This document shows positions 1 through 4,918 of a stretch of 6,921 nucleotides of DNA, piece after piece. Position numbers and translations under genes: made by a program. Position 1 is the first letter of the stretch. Each line of letters opens with the position of its first letter. Origin of the DNA: Planctomycetia bacterium (GTDB taxonomy: Bacteria > Planctomycetota > UBA11346); NCBI GenBank assembly GCA_005801395.1, contig SYDV01000126.1, positions 1 through 6,921 on the forward strand. Reading direction: 5' to 3'. The notes beneath the pieces are model-generated. The model ran no database searches. It saw only the letters and a list, made by a program, of their open reading frames with translations, and was not told the origin of the DNA.

Positions 1-558
1 AGTAAAGGCATTGATCTTCGCCAACACGGATCAGGTAATCTCGGAGCCACCAATGTTGGTCGCGTCATGGGACGTCCGTGGTTTTTTATTGTCTTTTTCG
101 CTGATCTCGCCAAAGGTTTATTACCTGTTTTGTTCGCCCTTTTTCTGGTCGAACGTTATCAGGCCTATCCAGCACTTCCGATATTAGTTGGCGCAGCTGC
201 CATTTTAGGACATATCTTTACTTGTTTTCATGGCTTTAAAGGTGGCAAAGCCGTCGCGACAGCACTTGGCGTATTAATCGCTTTGGTTTATATTGCCGCT
301 GCTATTGCCTTTGGCATTTGGCTATTGGTGTGGGCTTTGGGCTATGCGGTGTTTCAGATGAAACCCAGCGAGGCCGTTGGTCCCGCATCCATCATCGCCG
401 CACTCGCTGTACCAATTGCCCATCTCTCAACGTTTCCCGCGCCGTGGGCCGTGGTTAATTTGCCACTCACTCTCTTTATATTTCTCGCCGCGGCCTTGGT
501 GATTGTGCGACATCGTTCAAACATCGCTAAATTACTTAAGCCACGTGTCGCAGAATAG
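1..558 (+). CDS. plsY: Glycerol-3-phosphate acyltransferase PlsY, 3' part (start outside window)
   Basis: PlsY is an integral membrane enzyme that moves an acyl group from acyl-phosphate to the 1-position of glycerol-3-phosphate, giving lysophosphatidic acid, the first step of phospholipid synthesis. The frame is open from base 1, and 185 residues are visible. Family size is about 200 residues, so only some 15 N-terminal residues are missing. The three conserved cytosolic motifs are all present: GSGNLGATN at visible residues 10-18, GHIFTCFHGFKGGKAVAT at 70-87, and RHRSN at 170-174 near the C-terminus. Hydrophobic stretches between them fit the multi-pass topology. The ATG at 67 lies inside the first motif region and cannot be the true start. 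The stop codon TAG is built from a TA target site plus the first G of an inserted MITE-like element; before insertion it would have been TAA. The identification is firm. Confidence 0.96.
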   Translation, partial: SKGIDLRQHGSGNLGATNVGRVMGRPWFFIVFFADLAKGLLPVLFALFLVERYQAYPALPILVGAAAILGHIFTCFHGFKGGKAVATALGVLIALVYIAAAIAFGIWLLVWALGYAVFQMKPSEAVGPASIIAALAVPIAHLSTFPAPWAVVNLPLTLFIFLAAALVIVRHRSNIAKLLKPRVAE

Positions 559-579
559 AACTCATCCCAAAAATCCCTC
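558..579 (+). repeat. Left terminal inverted repeat of the MITE-like element
   Basis: This is the 22-bp left end, beginning GAACTCATCCC and ending CCCTC. It pairs with 697-718 with a single mismatch. Homology between the arms stops abruptly inside 580 and 696, so the repeat length is well defined. Its first G supplies the third base of the plsY stop codon. Confidence 0.88.
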
Positions 580-621
580 ACGTCGGTTGGCTTGGTCTCG
601 AACTCACCACCGTTGTTGTCA

Positions 622-654
622 AAAACTCGACCTAGCTCTGCTAGGTCGAGTTTT
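622..654. terminator. Bidirectional intrinsic-terminator-like hairpin inside the MITE
   Basis: The arms 622-636 and 640-654 are perfectly complementary over 15 bp, with a TCT triloop at 637-639. The inner 11 pairs (CTCGACCTAGC with its complement) form the stable stem. The outer four are A-T pairs, so the plus strand ends in TTTT and the minus strand in TTTTT. It lies between the 3' ends of plsY (+) and the sigma factor gene (-), in the right place and orientation to stop both transcripts. Termination activity is inferred from structure and position; the hairpin could instead simply be a structural feature of the mobile element. Confidence 0.7.
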
Positions 655-696
655 CGCCGCCTAGGAGGATGAGTCCGATCCGCTGCGCCCACCTTG

Positions 697-718
697 GAGG
701 GATTTTGGGGATGAGTTC
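697..718 (-). repeat. Right terminal inverted repeat of the MITE-like element
   Basis: This is the inverted copy of 558-579 with 21 of 22 bases matching. The mismatch lies in the T/G run (TTTTGGGG here, where an exact copy would read TTTTTGGG). It is followed by TA at 719-720, mirroring the TA before the left repeat. Confidence 0.88.
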
Positions 719-740
719 TAATATTTACCACTAAGATTTG

Positions 741-1343
741 TTACGGTTGTGGTTCAGGCGCTGAAGTTTTTGTCGTTGGATCTGCCTGTTCCACCATACG
801 CTCTTTCCCTGGTGGTACCGCTAAGTCCGGCAACAACGCCACCAACGCCTGACGAGCGCGATAAAGGCGTTTTTCCACATTCGAAACACTGATACCTAAA
901 CTGTCCGCGATATGGTCATAATCGAGATTCGCTTCATACTTTAATAGCAAAATTTCGCGATATTGCGGCGCAATTCGATCAAGCGCACCACGCAAACGAT
1001 CCAGTTGTGGATTATCGCTAGCGCCTTCTTTTTGCGGAACATCTTTCAATATTTCGCTATCCACACTACGTACACGTGCATTACGACGTAACCAACTGAC
1101 CGCTTCATTCCGAACAATGGTGCTTAACCACGACGGAAATGTTGCGTATTCACCCAATTGTCCCAAGTGATTGTAAGCACGCATGAATGATTCCTGCACC
1201 ACATCATCTACGGCAATATCATCACCTAGAACACCGCGTGCTACCGCACGAGCCCGAGATGCATGCATAGCAACCAACGCTTCAAAGGCAGTGCGGTCAC
1301 CAGCCAATGTACGTTCAACGAGAGTTACATCCGCTTCAGCCAT
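741..1343 (-). CDS. RNA polymerase sigma factor, sigma-70/ECF type
   Basis: This is a 200-residue sigma factor that would direct core RNA polymerase to a dedicated promoter set. Region 2 spans about residues 16-88, with the core-binding part DDVVQESFMRAYNHL (46-60) and the -10 recognition part FPSWLSTIVRNEAVSWLRR (69-87). Region 4 covers about 117-168, with the -35-binding helix-turn-helix DYDHIADSLGISVSNVEKRL. Regions 1 and 3 are absent, as in ECF factors. A Pro/acid-rich tail of about 30 residues (172-200) follows region 4 and is longer than a minimal ECF factor needs. The ATG at 1343 gives an N-terminus of normal length; an in-frame stop lies about 45 bases upstream and no strong Shine-Dalgarno is visible. 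No anti-sigma gene adjoins it: downstream is the convergent plsY, upstream the divergent HAD gene. The regulon is unknown. Confidence 0.93.
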   Translation of the reverse strand: MAEADVTLVERTLAGDRTAFEALVAMHASRARAVARGVLGDDIAVDDVVQESFMRAYNHLGQLGEYATFPSWLSTIVRNEAVSWLRRNARVRSVDSEILKDVPQKEGASDNPQLDRLRGALDRIAPQYREILLLKYEANLDYDHIADSLGISVSNVEKRLYRARQALVALLPDLAVPPGKERMVEQADPTTKTSAPEPQP

Positions 1344-1423
1344 CGGGGATACTATCGCATCATCGATGGCAAAGGCAGACGAATTCTATTTGGTCCTGAG
1401 CAGAGCGACTGAGACTGTCGCGC
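1344..1423. other. Divergent spacer between the sigma factor and HAD hydrolase genes
   Basis: These 80 bases must hold the promoters and leaders of two divergently transcribed genes. I could not find a convincing -35/-10 pair on either strand, and neither start codon has a strong purine-rich ribosome-binding site. A short inverted repeat (GCGAC at 1405-1409, GTCGC at 1417-1421) lies just before the HAD start codon. It is too short to claim as an operator. Confidence 0.5.
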
Positions 1424-2185
1424 ATGCCCAAAACTCCACGCATCACGACCATCACTCTTGACTGGGGCGACACCCTGGCCGCCAATTTTGGCATGCCCTA
1501 TTTGGTCACTCAACGACGAGCCTTTGATCAACTGGCAGCCGATTTGCGCGCGGCTGGATGTGAAGTGCCAGTCACTTTTACGCAAACAGCAATGGCCGAT
1601 TTGTCGGTCGACTGGAAGCGCTCGATTGATCCAATAGCTAATCCCGAACACAAAGAATTCGATTTTGCTGCCATGCTGAGCAACTGGGTCAAAGCCGTCG
1701 ATGGTATGGATGTCGAAGCTCATCGACTCTCGCGCATTATCGCCCGCTGCATGGCGCGCTTGACCGATACCGTCATTCCCTATGGCGATACCCTGTCCGC
1801 GCTCAGCATGCTCAAAGCGCGTGGTTATCGTTTGGGAATTTTGTCGCACACGCCATGGCCCGGAGACGCTTGTCGTGAATGGTTTGTGCGCCACGGCTTG
1901 GCCAGTTATTTGGATTTTTACAGCCTCAGCAGCGATGTCGGTTGGATTAAACCGCATCCACGACATTTCCAACACGCACTTGATCAAGCTGGCGTGCCTG
2001 CAGAACAAATATTGCATGTTGGCGATCATCCAATGCGTGACATTCAAGGCGCGCGGGCGTGCGGTTTTCGCACCTGCTTAAGAGTCACGGAAAACATGCA
2101 TTCGCAAGACGCTCTCAGCGCCTGCCAACCGGACGCTGAAATTCTTCATTTACGTGAATTGGCTGACATCATTGAGCGCTTATAG
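1424..2185 (+). CDS. HAD-superfamily hydrolase with atypical motif I
   Basis: This 253-residue protein has the haloacid dehalogenase fold, a superfamily of mostly phosphatases that form an aspartyl-phosphate intermediate. Motif I is ITLDWGDTL (residues 10-18), where D13 should be the nucleophile. Motif II is S141 in GILSHTP, motif III is K176 in WIKPHP, and motif IV is GD at 200-201 with D206 in HVGDHPMRDIQGAR. A helical cap of about 100 residues sits between motifs I and II (roughly 20-120), as in subfamily I. Motif I departs from the usual DxDxT: position +2 is Gly, and an Asp sits at +3. The general acid/base may therefore be displaced or missing, and phosphatase activity should not be assumed. 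The ATG at 1424 places motif I at the expected distance. The DUF721 gene follows 59 bases later on the same strand. The substrate cannot be told from the sequence. Confidence 0.9.
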   Translation: MPKTPRITTITLDWGDTLAANFGMPYLVTQRRAFDQLAADLRAAGCEVPVTFTQTAMADLSVDWKRSIDPIANPEHKEFDFAAMLSNWVKAVDGMDVEAHRLSRIIARCMARLTDTVIPYGDTLSALSMLKARGYRLGILSHTPWPGDACREWFVRHGLASYLDFYSLSSDVGWIKPHPRHFQHALDQAGVPAEQILHVGDHPMRDIQGARACGFRTCLRVTENMHSQDALSACQPDAEILHLRELADIIERL

Positions 2186-2244
2186 CGATCGGTCGGTCGC
2201 CACCCATGACTTGCATGTCGTCTATTTAAGGCCTCAATCAACGT

Positions 2245-2616
2245 ATGACGAGTTTTCAGTCTGGCCCAGAACGAGATCGGCGTTTATCCGCTAAACCACG
2301 CTATGGTTATCGCGAAACAAAACCATTAGCTCACGAAATTTCACAATTACTCGGAAGCGAAACTTTTCGTAAATTGCGGCGCTTTCAACGCGTTAATGAT
2401 GCATTGAAGAGCGCACTTGGTGAAACATTTCTCTCTCGCATAAAACCCATCAGCTTAAAAACTGGTGTCCTCATTATTGAAGTCGCTGACTCCCCGTTAT
2501 TGGCTGAAATTAAACAACACTACGATCACCGCGTGACGCAATCTTTAGCAGATGCTGGAACTGGCGTTTCGCGCGTCCAATGGCGTTTAGCTCGACGACG
2601 ACCTACGACTGAATAA
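2245..2616 (+). CDS. DUF721 (DciA-like) domain protein
   Basis: This is a small basic protein of 123 residues. Residues about 45-115 match the DUF721 pattern: a helix ending in LGE (58-60), TFLSRIKPISLKTGVLIIEVADSPLLAEI (61-89) with the two characteristic beta strands, and a final strand VSRVQWRLA. DUF721 includes DciA, which helps load the replicative helicase DnaB in bacteria lacking DnaC, and many uncharacterised small relatives. The Trp usually found ahead of the Gly in this family appears to be missing, and the ends are rich in Arg/Lys, which would suit nucleic-acid contact. A DciA role is possible but inferred from family only. The start at 2245 has a weak AAGG about 13 bases upstream. 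The stop overlaps the end of the convergent phosphoesterase gene. It may be cotranscribed with the HAD gene. Confidence 0.75.
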   Translation: MTSFQSGPERDRRLSAKPRYGYRETKPLAHEISQLLGSETFRKLRRFQRVNDALKSALGETFLSRIKPISLKTGVLIIEVADSPLLAEIKQHYDHRVTQSLADAGTGVSRVQWRLARRRPTTE

Positions 2617-3310
2617 TTCGCCCGGAAGGCCATTCGACCGCGCTTAATTTCCGCTCCGGTAACCCTCCACTGGTATCACATAAAATTCGTTGCGGTGTAA
2701 TCAATGGCTGACGCACTGGCGTGTGACCACTCACGACGCACCAATTCATGGGCAAATCATTGGGCACACTATGCGACCATGCTTTATTAAACAGTGGTGC
2801 GGCTCCACCGTCATCACCATCCCATCCGGCGTATAACGCAGGTAATTGCGTCGTTACCGGACGTTCGCCAAGACCAGCATGAACGGCGATCCAATGCCTG
2901 TCGTTTTCTTCTCCTTTTATGATCCACGGCAAATTAACCAACCAAGCTAATTGCTCTTCCATCACTTCGCATAACGCTTCCGCTGTTTGTACGTTATAGG
3001 CCTTCATTACGGCATGCCCGCCAAAGCCACGAACCCATGCGTCAAATAAACGAGGATCTGGATCAAAGCCCGATCCCGGAAAACCCAAACTACGCAACAA
3101 AGTATATTCGTGATTCCCCATTAAGCAGCGCGCTTGCCCGTTATCACATAATTTCTTTACGCGCAACAAAACCCCAGGCGCATCCGGCCCTCGGTCAATG
3201 AGATCACCCATAAAAACAAGGTCGCCAGATAGCTGATCCAATAAACGATTTAAGCGTTCGCTCCATCCATGAACATCACCAATAAATGTAACGGGCATGC
3301 TAAACAGCAT
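2603..3310 (-). CDS. PPP-family metallophosphoesterase (ApaH/PrpE-like)
   Basis: This is a two-metal phosphoesterase of the PPP fold, the group holding diadenosine tetraphosphatases (ApaH), PrpE and bacterial Ser/Thr phosphatases. Numbered from the ATG at 3310, the metal and phosphate ligands are complete: GDVHG (11-15), GDLIDRGP (35-42), GNHE (65-68), HAG (144-146) and GHTP (195-198). The length, about 235 residues, suits a stand-alone enzyme of this kind. The true substrate (dinucleoside polyphosphate, phosphoprotein or other) cannot be read from the motifs. The start is uncertain: in-frame TTG at 3319, ATG at 3310 and ATG at 3298 are all possible. AGGTG lies 4 bases before the TTG and 13 before the first ATG. 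A palindrome covers the first two candidates. The gene lies 66 bases downstream of the DUF4340 gene on the same strand, and its stop overlaps the DUF721 gene. Confidence 0.9.
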   Translation of the reverse strand: MLFSMPVTFIGDVHGWSERLNRLLDQLSGDLVFMGDLIDRGPDAPGVLLRVKKLCDNGQARCLMGNHEYTLLRSLGFPGSGFDPDPRLFDAWVRGFGGHAVMKAYNVQTAEALCEVMEEQLAWLVNLPWIIKGEENDRHWIAVHAGLGERPVTTQLPALYAGWDGDDGGAAPLFNKAWSHSVPNDLPMNWCVVSGHTPVRQPLITPQRILCDTSGGLPERKLSAVEWPSGRIIQS

Positions 3311-3354
3311 CACCGTCAATCATCACCTGCAAAGGTGATAAATTAACGGTGATG
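3308..3354. promoter_or_regulatory. 47-nt interrupted palindrome over the phosphoesterase translation start
   Basis: Three nested complementary blocks share one centre. The outer arms are 3308-3316 and 3346-3354 (9 bp, CATCACCGT/ACGGTGATG). A 3-bp middle step is AAT 3318-3320 with ATT 3342-3344. The inner arms are 3322-3328 and 3333-3339 (7 bp, ATCACCT/AGGTGAT) around a 4-base loop. In the minus-strand transcript the inner 3' arm is the AGGTG ribosome-binding candidate, and the outer 3' arm ends on the ATG at 3310. It has no T tract, so it does not look like an intrinsic terminator. It could hide the start from ribosomes, or as DNA could be an operator. Function is inferred. Confidence 0.55.
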
Positions 3355-3376
3355 ACGATGCAAACGTTACGATATC

Positions 3377-4918
3377 TTAGGGGGCAGTCGGTGCCGATGC
3401 TGGAGCTGGAGTGCTCGGCACCGTTTCGGGAGCTGGAGCTGGAGCAACTGGTTCTGGAGCAACTGGCGTTGGCTGCGTACCAGGAGGTAAACCCAGCGCA
3501 TCGCCAATAGCCCCAGTTACACCGGTTGGTGCCGCAGGCGGAGTTTCTTTCGGTTTATCTTCAAATTGTTTGTCCAACGCTGGACGTAACGCTTTAAAGT
3601 TTTCATCACTGATCACATAAAAGAATTGAATGAAACGTTTTTGTTCTTTTGCCGCCTGCTCACTTCCCGCTGGGACGGCCGGAGTTGCTGCTGGAGCAGG
3701 CGTTGCGGCAACTGGAGCGGCAGGATCAGCTGCTTTTTTAGCCGCTTCGTCCGCTGCTTTTTTAGCCGCTTCTTCTGCTACTTTAGCTTTCGCATCAAAG
3801 TCAGCCGCTGGATCATACTGCACGAAGACACTCATGTAACGATTGTGTCCAGTTGATCCTTCTTTCACCTCGGCTTTTTTGAGCTTGTCTGCTTCGCCCG
3901 CTGGCTTTTGTTCATTCTCACCACTGATTTCACCAAATAAGAGACTATAACGTAAGCCGTTTTTAGCCGTGAAATCGACTCGGCCTTCATTGCCGAACAA
4001 AGCGTACGATTTATTCCCAATATTAACCTTTAAAGAATCAGGGCGATTTAATAAAGCAGGATTATCTGAAGGGAAAAATCCAGCTGCCGTTAACCATTGC
4101 AGGCTGAATTTACGCACGCCAGTCAACTTAAGACCCGTACCTTGGCTCAGCACCGCATCGACCGTGGTTTTATTCGCTTGTTTACCCGCTGGGGTTTGTG
4201 GCGAAATCCATGCCCCTGCACTGTCTGCTCGAGAGAAAATTGATTTCGAGCGTTCTTCTATTGAGCCATTTTGTTCGTTTACGGAATAATCTGAAACTAA
4301 GATTTCACGAATGTCTTCACCTTTCAGTTTCAGCAAATCGGTTTCAACCCAGTCAACAAAACGAGTACTAATATCGGCTTCTACTTTAGCCGTATAAACC
4401 GCCGCTTCATTGGCATCGCGCACAAAAAAGAAACCATCGCTATCAGGCACGGTCTTACCCACAATTAAATCAAGCAAGACGCCGCCAGTGGTGTCTTTTA
4501 ATACGACGCGTTTGCCGCGACCTTTAATTTTCGTGTCTTCGGCAAGCGGATCGACCACACCAAGATCTTCATATTGTTTACTGTCAGACGTCACCAAACG
4601 ACCACGCGTGACACCACGCATATTACCGCTGGTTTGTCCAACGCGCGTGCCGCCATCAGCAGGATAATTATAGTGACTTGGAATTATCCATGAGCCATTG
4701 GTGCGGCTGACTTCAAACACATTGGCCGAGTCAGCACTATCATCCCAAGTCACCACGCGCAGCGAGGCGACTTGCTCTGCCGCAATATCATTACCACTGC
4801 GGGTAAGGAGTTTTCCGACCAAATTGGTCTCACTCACGACGGCTTTGGACGATGGAACCCAAGCAGGAATCGCTGTTGCGATTGCCAAAATACCAAGAAC
4901 TAAAGGAAGTGATTTCAT
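3377..4918 (-). CDS. DUF4340 domain protein, membrane-anchored, with Ala/Pro-rich segments
   Basis: This 513-residue envelope protein has an N-terminal hydrophobic segment (about 4-20) that would serve as a signal anchor. DUF4340-like features follow: FEVSRTNGSWIIP (68-80), and a second strand-rich block at about 138-199 ending in FVDWVETDLLKLK. Such proteins are usually encoded beside GldG-like ABC auxiliaries; their biochemical role is unknown. A low-complexity Ala/Lys then Ala/Pro stretch (about 381-426) interrupts the C-terminal part, which resumes with KRFIQFFYVISDENFKALRP (427-446). The last 55 residues are again Pro/Ala-rich and probably disordered. The start codon overlaps the stop of the GldG-like gene (ATGA at 4918-4915), and GGAG lies 6 bases upstream of the ATG, so start and translational coupling are well supported. 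It most likely acts outside the membrane with its upstream partner. Confidence 0.88.
   Translation of the reverse strand: MKSLPLVLGILAIATAIPAWVPSSKAVVSETNLVGKLLTRSGNDIAAEQVASLRVVTWDDSADSANVFEVSRTNGSWIIPSHYNYPADGGTRVGQTSGNMRGVTRGRLVTSDSKQYEDLGVVDPLAEDTKIKGRGKRVVLKDTTGGVLLDLIVGKTVPDSDGFFFVRDANEAAVYTAKVEADISTRFVDWVETDLLKLKGEDIREILVSDYSVNEQNGSIEERSKSIFSRADSAGAWISPQTPAGKQANKTTVDAVLSQGTGLKLTGVRKFSLQWLTAAGFFPSDNPALLNRPDSLKVNIGNKSYALFGNEGRVDFTAKNGLRYSLLFGEISGENEQKPAGEADKLKKAEVKEGSTGHNRYMSVFVQYDPAADFDAKAKVAEEAAKKAADEAAKKAADPAAPVAATPAPAATPAVPAGSEQAAKEQKRFIQFFYVISDENFKALRPALDKQFEDKPKETPPAAPTGVTGAIGDALGLPPGTQPTPVAPEPVAPAPAPETVPSTPAPASAPTAP
3729..3776 (-). repeat. Two-copy 24-bp tandem repeat inside the DUF4340 gene
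   Basis: Units 3729-3752 and 3753-3776 differ only in their last few bases. Each encodes a copy of an eight-residue Ala/Lys/Glu/Asp unit (AAKKAAD-type, residues about 383-398). The in-frame 24-bp period means copy number can change by slippage without breaking the frame. Each unit has a run of six A in the coding strand. Confidence 0.85.

Larger units (their letters stand above)
556..720. mobile_element. MITE-like non-autonomous element with TA target duplication
   Basis: The element proper runs 558-718 (161 bp). Its ends, 558-579 and 697-718, are inverted repeats matching at 21 of 22 positions, starting GAACTCATCCC on the left and ending GGGATGAGTTC (with one mismatch just inside) on the right. 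Both ends are bordered by TA (556-557 and 719-720), which reads as a two-base target duplication. There is no transposase and no room for one. The interior carries a strong hairpin at 622-654. These are the hallmarks of a miniature inverted-repeat element mobilised in trans. TA duplication is typical of the IS630/Tc1-mariner group, and some IS5-family groups also use TA-like targets; I cannot assign the family from the sequence alone. Excision in silico joins GAA-TAA-TATTTACC, a sensible uninterrupted plsY end. Confidence 0.85.

Noticed and set aside
67..69. ATG as the start of plsY
   Set aside because: The conserved GSGNLGATN motif is encoded in frame upstream of it, so the true start lies before the window.
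354..731. Minus-strand open frame across the plsY end and the MITE
   Set aside because: It lies antisense to plsY and runs through both inverted repeats and the hairpin. It has no recognisable domain and would be a by-product of the insertion.
1405..1421. Short inverted repeat before the HAD start as an operator
   Set aside because: Only 5 bp pair around a 7-base gap, which is expected by chance. No second copy was seen nearby.
1352..2047. Long minus-strand open frame opposite the HAD gene
   Set aside because: The plus-strand product has all four HAD motifs. The antisense translation has no domain-like pattern.
2186..2244. Possible terminator or promoter between the HAD and DUF721 genes
   Set aside because: There is no stable stem with a T tract and no convincing -35/-10 pair, only short chance complementarities.
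3729..3776. A-runs in the tandem repeat as a programmed frameshift site
   Set aside because: The six-A runs do not form the X XXY YYZ heptamer in the reading frame, and the frame continues into conserved sequence without a shift.
3411..3856. Plus-strand open frames rich in Gly/Ala or Cys/Arg/Phe
   Set aside because: They are antisense to the Ala/Pro-rich and Ala/Lys-rich coding repeats of the DUF4340 gene, and the low-complexity DNA explains their openness.
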